From NCBI GenBank assembly GCA_031282785.1, contig JAITDB010000021.1, positions 1 to 5,072 on the forward strand: DNA of 5,072 nucleotides, in the 5' to 3' direction. The first letter of the stretch is position 1, and each line of letters begins with the position of its first letter. This document shows positions 1-4,979 of this stretch, in pieces. The notes beneath the pieces were generated by a model. That model saw only the letters and a list, made by a program, of their open reading frames with translations, ran no database searches and had not been told where the DNA came from. The position numbers were made by a program, and so were the translations under genes. The DNA comes from Holosporaceae bacterium (GTDB lineage: Bacteria > Pseudomonadota > Alphaproteobacteria > UBA3830).

Positions 1-116
1 GCGTAAAATTTTCCTAAATTGGGATTCAGAAATATGGGTATTTTTTATGTATCTATTTTTCATTGATATATCCTACCTTATTGGGCTAGAAAATCAATCT
101 AATCTACTCTTGAACC
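1..116. repeat. Left arm of a 116-bp terminal inverted repeat
   Basis: Positions 1-116 are the reverse complement of 4957-5072 with one mismatch (C76 against C4997), so 115 of 116 bases pair. Identity is perfect over the outer 75 bases and over 77-116, then stops. The arm begins 31 bp beyond the trmN6 stop codon and runs off the window edge, so the full repeat may be longer. It contains an imperfect internal hairpin whose inner stem is disrupted by the mismatch base in this copy. No gene is seen in 1-147. Most likely this is one end of a dispersed repeat or insertion sequence present in at least two copies. A true linear-replicon terminus is possible but less likely. Confidence 0.9.
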
Positions 117-147
117 ATGCATTTTATTGCTATACGCAAAAGTTTTT

Positions 148-861
148 TTATTTTGTCGATTCTAGGATTTTTTTTATATTTTCCGAAAAATTGCCGTTTT
201 TATCATGGAGTACGAGTCCGCCAGTGATTTTTGTGGATTTTCTGCTGCCTTTCTGTCCCTGGACAATTACTCGAATGGCGTCCATGCCGTTTTTGGGAAA
301 GATCGGCGTAATTTCCAGAGCTCCGACTTTTTTGTCTAAAGAGGAAAGTATATCGCCGACCCGGGAAGCATGATGAATTATATGCAACCTGCCTCCGTTT
401 TTTAATTTTTTCACGCAAAGAGAGAGCCAGTCCGATAATTTCAGGGTTTCGAAGTTGGCCAGCAGTTTTGTATTTGAAATCCGCGACGATTCTCGACTGA
501 AAAAAGGCGGATTCGTGACAACGTGATCGAAATTTTTTTCGCTGTGAGACAGATTCTCGTGAAAATTTTCCAGTCCGACGTTTAGAACATCTATTTCCAG
601 GGAATTTTCCGCTGCATTACACCGACATATGTCGCAGATATCAGCATCGATGTCAATGGCAGTAACAGAAGCAGAGGGATTTCTCAATTTCAGAATTAGA
701 GAAATTGTGCCTACACCGCAACCGACGTCCAGAACGCTCTGGCCTGGTTTTAGCTCCACCAGACCTGCCAAAATAATCGGGTCGACGGCCACTCGATATC
801 CGTGTTTTGGCTGCAGTAGAGATAAATTCCCCCTAAGAATATGATCTTTCGTTAATTCCAT
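148..861 (-). CDS. trmN6: tRNA1(Val) adenine(37)-N6-methyltransferase (TrmN6/YfiC family)
   Basis: The 237-residue product is a class I S-adenosylmethionine-dependent methyltransferase of the TrmN6 (YfiC, COG4123) type. In E. coli this enzyme N6-methylates A37 of tRNA-Val, in the cytoplasm. Visible support: the family N-terminal signature QPKHGYRVAVDP at about residues 17-28, the SAM-binding glycine motif VLDVGCGVG at 43-51, an acidic strand end AID at 68-70, and the N6-adenine catalytic motif NPPFF at 117-121. Length is close to the E. coli protein (about 245 residues). The start matches where family members begin, but no good Shine-Dalgarno precedes it. An open frame coming from the end of rsmB stops only 2 nt before this ATG, so translation may be coupled. 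It lies last in a minus-strand run after rlmE and rsmB, with a 105-bp gap from rsmB. Exact tRNA specificity is inferred from family; another N6-adenine or small-molecule methyltransferase role cannot be excluded. Confidence 0.85.
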   Translation of the reverse strand: MELTKDHILRGNLSLLQPKHGYRVAVDPIILAGLVELKPGQSVLDVGCGVGTISLILKLRNPSASVTAIDIDADICDICRCNAAENSLEIDVLNVGLENFHENLSHSEKNFDHVVTNPPFFSRESSRISNTKLLANFETLKLSDWLSLCVKKLKNGGRLHIIHHASRVGDILSSLDKKVGALEITPIFPKNGMDAIRVIVQGQKGSRKSTKITGGLVLHDKNGNFSENIKKILESTK

Positions 862-966
862 AATTATTCAAATACTTCTACAATATCTTCCACAAAATCT
901 TTGGTTGTTTCGGTTTTTACAGCACAAAATTCCGTTTTAGAAGACTGAGTTTCTAGCACAGACGGC

Positions 967-2271
967 CTACAGTCCAGAGCCGAATCCTTTTTTTCCAGCA
1001 AAAGCGGCGAAGAATCCATCGGTGCCATGAGCCGCCGGAAAAAGTCGCAGATATCCATTGGTGCACAGTGGAACTTCATTGCCATTATGAAATCCTATTG
1101 CAGTGAAATCTATATCTTTTTTTTGAAAAAACGAAAATTTTTCCAGAAATGTTTTTACCTGGTCCTCGTTTTCTTCCACTAGAACGGAGCATGTGGCATA
1201 CACTAATTTTCCGCCTTTTTTCACGAGGTATTGAGCGGTTTCGAGAATTTTTTGCTGCAGTTCTATCAATTCCCGAACGTCATTTTCGCATAGACGAGAT
1301 CGCATTTCGGGATTTCTTCTCCAGGTGCCGGTTCCGGAGCAGGGAGCGTCCACCAACACGATGTCTGCGCATTCGGCGTGTCTCTTGATCCATTTATTTG
1401 TGATTTCCTGACAGTACACATTATTGACATTCGCTCTCCGAAGACGAATCTTTGCCTTCGATAGCCGAATGACATTGGTATCGAGCGCCATGATCCGTCC
1501 TTTATTCTGCATGTCGGCAGCCAGCGCCAGAGTCTTTCCGCCAGCTCCTGCACACAGATCCACCACCAGATCCTGGGGCGACGCATTGCATACTTTGACT
1601 ATCAACTGAGACCCCTCCGCCTGTATTTCGGCAAATCCAGATTGCAAAACCGGATTATTGCGACCGATTCTGGCATTTAAAATCCGCAGACCTTCCGGAG
1701 CAAATTTCGTGTCTTCCACTTGGAATCCGTCATCCTGAAGTTTTTTTCTGACGGTGTCTTTATCAGACTTCAAAATATTTACACGAAGATCAACGCTGCT
1801 CGGCTGATTCATGGCAAGCATTTCATTTTCCAAATGCTCCGGAGAAAACGCTCTCAGCAGATAAGGTTCCAGCCACAGCGGATAGTTGAGTCTCACATGC
1901 AGAGGTAAATCCAGAGATGTATCCAGCGATTTCAGAAATCTCGCATCAAAATCACTGAATTTCCAGTTAGAAGTGTCATTTTTGTAAAATAAATCTACGA
2001 TTTTCTGGTCGGACATTTTTTCCAGCAACTTCAGATATGCCAGTACAAAATATTTCCCGTAGTTGGTTGTGATGCGCTCGGTTCGCAACTTCAACATTTC
2101 GAAATTTCTGAAAATAGCATAGGAAAATTCTGCGATTCCACGTCTTTCTCTTGCACCGATCCATTTGTTTTTTCTGAAAAATCCATAAAGAACTATGTCA
2201 AATGGAGTCAGCGAATGAAAAAAAGTATCTAAAAGCTCCGCGACTATGCGAATACGATCGATTAAATGCAT
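967..2271 (-). CDS. rsmB: RsmB/NOP-family rRNA cytosine-C5 methyltransferase
   Basis: The 434-residue product is an RNA m5C methyltransferase; RsmB modifies C967 of E. coli 16S rRNA. Residues 1-140 form the N-terminal RNA-binding region. It carries the style seen in alphaproteobacterial RsmB-like proteins (a segment FFRKNKWIGARERRGIAEF near 31-49) rather than a clear NusB domain. The catalytic domain shows QAEGSQL (217-223), SAM motif I VVDLCAGAGGKT (236-247), DAPCSGTG (308-315, with C311 the usual product-release cysteine) and YATCSV (358-363, with C361 the usual nucleophile). The C-terminus GTDGFFAAF is the normal family ending, so the protein looks complete. Its start overlaps the end of rlmE by 10 bp and has only a weak ribosome-binding site, suggesting translational coupling. 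Two A runs lie in the gene: A8 at 1117-1124 and A7 at 988-994. Family assignment is secure; the exact rRNA target is inferred. Confidence 0.92.
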   Translation of the reverse strand: MHLIDRIRIVAELLDTFFHSLTPFDIVLYGFFRKNKWIGARERRGIAEFSYAIFRNFEMLKLRTERITTNYGKYFVLAYLKLLEKMSDQKIVDLFYKNDTSNWKFSDFDARFLKSLDTSLDLPLHVRLNYPLWLEPYLLRAFSPEHLENEMLAMNQPSSVDLRVNILKSDKDTVRKKLQDDGFQVEDTKFAPEGLRILNARIGRNNPVLQSGFAEIQAEGSQLIVKVCNASPQDLVVDLCAGAGGKTLALAADMQNKGRIMALDTNVIRLSKAKIRLRRANVNNVYCQEITNKWIKRHAECADIVLVDAPCSGTGTWRRNPEMRSRLCENDVRELIELQQKILETAQYLVKKGGKLVYATCSVLVEENEDQVKTFLEKFSFFQKKDIDFTAIGFHNGNEVPLCTNGYLRLFPAAHGTDGFFAAFAGKKGFGSGL

Positions 2272-2885
2272 GGGGTCCGTCTCTTATCTAATGCAACAAC
2301 ATATATTTCCGACGACATGCTCCTACTGGACTTGGGCTTAAAAAAACATACTTTTTGGAAATCGCATTTCATGGAGTCCAAAAATTTTTTTTCCTCTCCC
2401 CCCTGAAAAATTTTCGCCACAAAATTTCCGCCGTCTGCTAGCACAGATTGAGCGAAACAGAGCGCACTTTCTGCCAATCTCATGATTCGGAGATGATCTG
2501 TTGGAGCATGCCCAACGGCGGACGGCGCCATATCAGACACTACCAGATCCGCTTTGCCCTCCAGACGATCGATTATCTCCGACTGCACGCTTTCTTCCTC
2601 GAAATCGCCGGTAATCTGCCAAAGACCGTCCAGCAGAGGAAATCGCAGCAGATCCACTCCTATGACCCGGGCATCGCCTCCGGATCGCTGCAGCAACAGC
2701 TGACTCCAGCTACCAGGCGCCGCTCCCAGATCCACAATGCGACGAGCCCCCTTTATTAGACGAAACTTGTCGTCTATTTCCCTAAGCTTGTAGACAGCCC
2801 TGGAACGATACCCCTCCAAATGAGCCTTCTTTACATATGGATCATTGCTTTGCCTATCAAGCCATCTGCGGGAAGATAGACTCAT
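2262..2885 (-). CDS. rlmE: 23S rRNA (uridine-2552-2'-O)-methyltransferase RlmE (FtsJ/RrmJ)
   Basis: RlmE methylates the ribose of U2552 in the A-loop of 23S rRNA during late large-subunit assembly. From the chosen start the protein is 207 residues, almost the E. coli length. The SAM motif VDLGAAPGSW is at 51-60. The complete K-D-K-E catalytic tetrad is present: K33 in VYKL, D118 in VVSDMAP, K158 in VAKIFQG and E193 in SSEIYVV. The start at 2885 has AGGA three nt upstream. An alternative ATG at 2903 adds six residues with GAG two nt upstream. The open frame runs to 2999, but that extra stretch is hydrophobic and intergenic-like. The 3' end overlaps rsmB by 10 bp, so this is probably the first gene of an rlmE-rsmB-trmN6 operon. 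An A8 run lies at 2385-2392. No convincing sigma70 promoter was found upstream. Confidence 0.93.
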   Translation of the reverse strand: MSLSSRRWLDRQSNDPYVKKAHLEGYRSRAVYKLREIDDKFRLIKGARRIVDLGAAPGSWSQLLLQRSGGDARVIGVDLLRFPLLDGLWQITGDFEEESVQSEIIDRLEGKADLVVSDMAPSAVGHAPTDHLRIMRLAESALCFAQSVLADGGNFVAKIFQGGEEKKFLDSMKCDFQKVCFFKPKSSRSMSSEIYVVALDKRRTPCI

Positions 2886-2942
2886 TTTTCCTAAAATCTT
2901 CATGTCTCGTATCTTATCATTTATTAAGTAGAAACGGAAAAA

Positions 2943-2963
2943 ATTTTGAGAATTTTTCAAAAT
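2943..2963. promoter_or_regulatory. Inverted repeat upstream of rlmE
   Basis: ATTTTGA and TCAAAAT form perfect 7-bp arms around a 7-bp spacer, 40-60 bp upstream of the likely rlmE starts. It could be an operator for the methyltransferase operon or a weak hairpin. The region is AT-rich, so chance is a real alternative. Confidence 0.3.
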
Positions 2964-3016
2964 AATGACAGAAAACACTACGTCGAGCATCCAAGGCAAG
3001 CTTTCGATTTTTCAGC

Positions 3017-3033
3017 GCCCCTCTAACAAGGGC
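3017..3033 (-). terminator. Possible weak hairpin after the ATPase gene
   Basis: On the minus strand GCCCTT pairs with GAGGGGC-type bases to give a six-pair stem (four GC pairs, one G-U wobble, one A-U) with a 5-nt loop, starting 11 nt after the ATPase stop codon. No U tract follows the stem on that strand, so it is not a classical intrinsic terminator. It may slow readthrough into rlmE or be incidental. Confidence 0.3.
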
Positions 3034-3044
3034 AAAAATATTTT

Positions 3045-4238
3045 TCAACTCAGCAACCAATCTATGGCGTTGAGTTGTCTTATGCCATTATGGGATGTCG
3101 TTGGGTTATCATCCAATGTAATCAAATATTTCAAATTATGGTCATCGATATAATCCAATGAAGATAGCTCTCGCTCTAGCGTCTGAGAAGATCGCACCGT
3201 CAAAGCAACCTGATAATATTCGGTTTCTCCGTTTCGTAGCGCGACGAAATCGACCTCTCGATCATACATTTTCCCCACGTATATCTCATAACCGCGTCTT
3301 ATGAGCTCCAAATAAACCACATTTTCCAGCATGCGTCCCATATCGACATCTCTGCTTCCCAGCAAAAAATAGCGCAATCCCAGATCCGCTATGTAATATT
3401 TTTCACCAGTTTTAAGATACTGCTTCCCCCTAATGTCATAACGATTAGCTTTGTACAAAATATAGCTATCCGTTAGCGCAGAAAGATAATTTTCCACCGT
3501 ATGCGTAGATATTTTTCTTCCATCGGCGGTTATGGCGTCACTTATTCTTTTTATAGAAACCAAATTGCCTATGTTCGCGAACATAAAACGTATCACACTC
3601 TCCAGCATAGAGACATTCGCTACGTTTTTTCTTGCAACGATGTCTTTTAAGACAATGGTATTGTAGAGATCGCTCAGATAATTCCTGATGAGCTCGCGAT
3701 CGCCGCTGAATTCCAACGCATAGGGGAACGAACTATTGGTTAGATAATCTCGGTATTTGCGACTTAAGTCTGTTTTATCCGCATGCGCAGACATGTATTC
3801 CCAGAAAGACAGCGGTTGCATGTTTATGGTAATATATCTGTCGGAAAGCAACGTCGCTAACTCGCCAGACAACATGTAGGCATTCGATCCAGTAACGTAT
3901 AGATCTATATTTTTCAACAAGTATAGAGCATCAATCGCTTTCTGAAAATTCTGCACATTTTGAACCTCATCAAGAAATACATAGTTCATCCTATCCGGCA
4001 TCAATCGACTTTTTATGTATACGTACAAATTTCGATAGTCCGTAAGTCCCTCAAAATCAACGTTTTCGAAATTGATCGATAAAATTTGTTCCCGAAGAAC
4101 TCCCTGTCCCAGGAGATACTTCTGAAAAATCTCCAGTAGCGTAGATTTTCCGCAGCGTCGTATGCCGGTAATTACCTTTATCAGGTCCTTATGCATAAAT
4201 TGCTGCAGCTTTCTTAGATATTCAGGCCTATTTATCAT
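3045..4238 (-). CDS. AAA-type ATPase with DUF4143 C-terminal domain (COG1373-like)
   Basis: The 397-residue protein (from the chosen start) has an N-terminal P-loop ATPase domain of the AAA_14 type. It shows Walker A GIRRCGKST (about 25-33, K31), Walker B YVFLDEVQN (D90, E91), sensor-like VTGSNAYML (116-124) and an arginine in SDRYI (R134). From about residue 190 it has DUF4143. This ends in a PD-(D/E)xK-like nuclease fold: DREVDFVA (D330), then EYYQVA, where Q343 and no lysine stand in place of the usual ExK, as is common in this family. The biochemical role of the family is not established; proposals include nucleic-acid-linked or defence-like functions. Two starts are possible: ATG at 4247, and ATG at 4238. 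The second gives the family-typical MINRPEYL N-terminus and places GAG nine nt upstream, so I prefer it. It is separated by 159 bp from rlmE and is divergent from luxR, with its own promoter beside a three-unit repeat array. Confidence 0.9.
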   Translation of the reverse strand: MINRPEYLRKLQQFMHKDLIKVITGIRRCGKSTLLEIFQKYLLGQGVLREQILSINFENVDFEGLTDYRNLYVYIKSRLMPDRMNYVFLDEVQNVQNFQKAIDALYLLKNIDLYVTGSNAYMLSGELATLLSDRYITINMQPLSFWEYMSAHADKTDLSRKYRDYLTNSSFPYALEFSGDRELIRNYLSDLYNTIVLKDIVARKNVANVSMLESVIRFMFANIGNLVSIKRISDAITADGRKISTHTVENYLSALTDSYILYKANRYDIRGKQYLKTGEKYYIADLGLRYFLLGSRDVDMGRMLENVVYLELIRRGYEIYVGKMYDREVDFVALRNGETEYYQVALTVRSSQTLERELSSLDYIDDHNLKYLITLDDNPTTSHNGIRQLNAIDWLLS

Positions 4239-4261
4239 GTCAATCATCTCAAAACATTGAC

Positions 4262-4290
4262 AGTATATCCAAAAAGTGCAAAAACACCAA
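4262..4290 (-). promoter_or_regulatory. Likely promoter of the ATPase gene
   Basis: On the minus strand there is a -10 TATACT (4267-4262) and a weak -35 TTGGTG (4290-4285) separated by 17 bp. This predicts a start of transcription near 4255 and a leader of about 17 nt before ATG 4238. The -35 lies inside the CCAAAACTTGG palindrome of the nearest 40-bp repeat, so a protein bound there would cover the promoter. The -35 matches consensus at only three positions. Confidence 0.5.
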
Positions 4291-4390
4291 GTTTTGGAAG
4301 TGTACTTCTAAAAAATACAAAAAACGCCAAGTTTTGGAAGTGCACTTCTAAAAAATGCAAAAAATACCAAGTTTTGGAAGTGTACTTCTA
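4271..4390. repeat. Three tandem 40-bp repeats with palindromic cores
   Basis: Units are 4271-4310, 4311-4350 and 4351-4390, with exact 40-bp spacing. The 3' part of each unit is nearly invariant: CCAAGTTTTGG followed directly by GAAGTGYACTTC. Only the centre base changes (T, C, T). The A-rich 5' part varies (GTGC, ATAC, ATGC and CACC, CGCC, TACC). The core lies within a 22-bp palindrome made of TTTTGGAAGTG and YACTTCTAAAA at 4292-4313, 4332-4353 and 4372-4393. Only one wing pair mismatches in copy 2; copy 3 is degraded at its outer end. Forty bp is close to four helical turns, so bound dimers would lie on one face of the DNA. The array fills the space between the two divergent promoters. It is best read as a multi-site operator; iteron-like or recombination sites are alternatives. 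Confidence 0.93.
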
Positions 4391-4402
4391 ACTTTTTTTT
4401 TT

Positions 4403-4416
4403 GTGATCACTGATCA
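4403..4416. promoter_or_regulatory. Paired TGATCA palindromes at the luxR -35
   Basis: GTGATCAC (4403-4410) is a perfect 8-bp palindrome, followed immediately by TGATCA (4411-4416). The two TGATCA copies are 7 bp apart and each contains a GATC. They cover the -35 of the luxR promoter. This could be an operator, or a methylation-sensitive site if the organism has Dam; no methylase for GATC is visible here. Confidence 0.4.
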
Positions 4417-4438
4417 TATTAATCAAAAATGCTATAAT
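4410..4438 (+). promoter_or_regulatory. Likely sigma70-type promoter of the luxR-type gene
   Basis: A perfect -10 TATAAT at 4433-4438 follows a weak -35 CTGATC at 4410-4415 with a 17-bp spacer. A T10 run at 4393-4402 lies just upstream and could bend the DNA. Transcription would start near 4445, giving a leader of about 214 nt before the gene. The weak -35, buried in palindromes, suggests activator or repressor control. Confidence 0.55.
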
Positions 4439-4461
4439 AGAGATGGCTTATCATTTTGATT
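4421..4461. promoter_or_regulatory. Inverted repeat flanking the luxR -10
   Basis: AATCAAAAATG (4421-4431) is the reverse complement of CATTTTGATT (4452-4461) apart from one extra A. The arms bracket the -10 box and the predicted transcription start, with 20 bp between them (4432-4451). Occupation of both half-sites by one regulator would block initiation. The AT-rich composition makes chance possible. Confidence 0.4.
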
Positions 4462-4509
4462 GTCACCACAACTGATGGTATTCACATTGCCTATTTCTCG
4501 GGCGTAATT

Positions 4510-4536
4510 TCAAATATTTTTAGAAAGTATATTTGA
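4510..4536. promoter_or_regulatory. Perfect 8-bp inverted repeat in the luxR leader
   Basis: TCAAATAT (4510-4517) and ATATTTGA (4529-4536) are perfect inverted arms with an 11-bp spacer, about two helical turns centre to centre. It may act as a dimeric protein site on DNA or as an AU-rich hairpin in the leader RNA. Confidence 0.4.
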
Positions 4537-4580
4537 TATTTCAACAATGTTCTCAAAAAAAATCATGGAGCAGCTGTGAA

Positions 4581-4628
4581 ATGCATTTTTTGCATGCTTT
4601 ACAACTCTCGCTTGCGGCGGTATGCTAA
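4581..4628 (+). CDS. Possible 15-residue leader peptide (speculative)
   Basis: A short open frame reads MHFLHALQLSLAAVC and ends at TAA 30 nt before the luxR-type start. GGAG at 4567-4570 lies ten nt before its ATG, an acceptable distance. The peptide is leucine-rich and hydrophobic with two histidines. Its first codons are inside the ATGCA/TGCAT mini-stem. No homolog is recognised and such frames occur by chance, so this is only a candidate. Confidence 0.15.
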   Translation: MHFLHALQLSLAAVC

Positions 4629-4658
4629 ATACTTGAATGAAGGTTATGGAGATAGCCG

Positions 4659-4979
4659 ATGACAAATGTCGATGAAAATCCTGAATCTATAGCCGGTATA
4701 ACATTTTCTCCAAAAGAAATGTCGGTGATACAAGAGTTGGTAATAGGAGAATCATACAAAGTGATTGCCTCGCGGTTATTGATGTCCGAGCGGAACGTGC
4801 AGTATCATGTGAAGAACATCATGAGCAAGATCGGTTGCAATTCCAAGTCCGATCTCATGGCGTTTTTTCATGCCAATGGAATATTTCCAGACGATAAATA
4901 TCAGGCCTACATCCAAAAGAAACCTCTTCGCAGTAAAATAGTAATATTTTCTGCAAGGTTCAAGAGTAGATTAGATTGA
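4659..4979 (+). CDS. Small LuxR/GerE-type helix-turn-helix regulator
   Basis: The 106-residue product is essentially a stand-alone LuxR C-terminal (GerE) DNA-binding domain at about residues 14-71, with no autoinducer or receiver domain. Family features: FSPKEMSVIQELVIGES (16-32), KVIASRLLMSE (34-44) and a recognition helix region ERNVQYHVKNIMSKIG (44-59). The usual T of 'TV..H' is replaced by N46. The tail after residue 72 is short and basic. GGAG at 4648-4651 gives a good ribosome-binding site seven nt before the ATG, and an in-frame stop just upstream fixes the start. It is divergent from the ATPase and could bind the palindromes between the two genes, but that is inference. The last six codons, part of the R100 codon and the stop lie in the right inverted-repeat arm, so the C-terminus may have been replaced by a repeat insertion. 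Confidence 0.85.
   Translation: MTNVDENPESIAGITFSPKEMSVIQELVIGESYKVIASRLLMSERNVQYHVKNIMSKIGCNSKSDLMAFFHANGIFPDDKYQAYIQKKPLRSKIVIFSARFKSRLD

Larger units (their letters stand above)
4439..4658 (+). other. Non-coding leader region before the luxR-type gene
   Basis: About 220 bp with no sizeable gene. It contains a perfect inverted repeat (4510-4536), a short ATGCA/TGCAT stem at 4581-4595, and a possible 15-codon open frame at 4581-4628. No tRNA, recognised riboswitch or strong intrinsic terminator was seen. A long leader for such a small gene leaves room for post-transcriptional control, but nothing in the sequence proves it. Confidence 0.5.

Noticed and set aside
47..373. Plus-strand open frame of 108 codons at the left end
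   Set aside because: It runs through the repeat arm and antisense to trmN6, has no ribosome-binding site, and its product is low-complexity and aromatic-rich. It is a shadow frame.
1266..1586. 106-codon minus-strand frame inside rsmB
   Set aside because: It overlaps the catalytic core of rsmB in another frame, and all recognisable motifs are in the rsmB frame.
2448..2759. 103-codon plus-strand frame opposite rlmE
   Set aside because: Antisense to the conserved SAM-binding and catalytic region of RlmE, without a start signal or recognisable family.
2886..3044. Sigma70 promoter for rlmE
   Set aside because: TTGAAA and TAAGAT-like hexamers exist but never with acceptable spacing and match together, so no site is called.
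4271..4390. CRISPR array
   Set aside because: The three units are directly abutting, the variable part is only a drifting A-rich stretch rather than unique spacers, and no cas gene is present.
4391..4402. T10 run after the third repeat as an intrinsic terminator
   Set aside because: The preceding stem (GAAGT/ACTTC with a 2-nt gap) cannot form a workable hairpin loop, and no plus-strand gene lies upstream to terminate.
4401..4418. CRP-type binding site at TTGTGATCA
   Set aside because: The first half resembles TGTGA, but the second half at the required spacing does not match TCACA.
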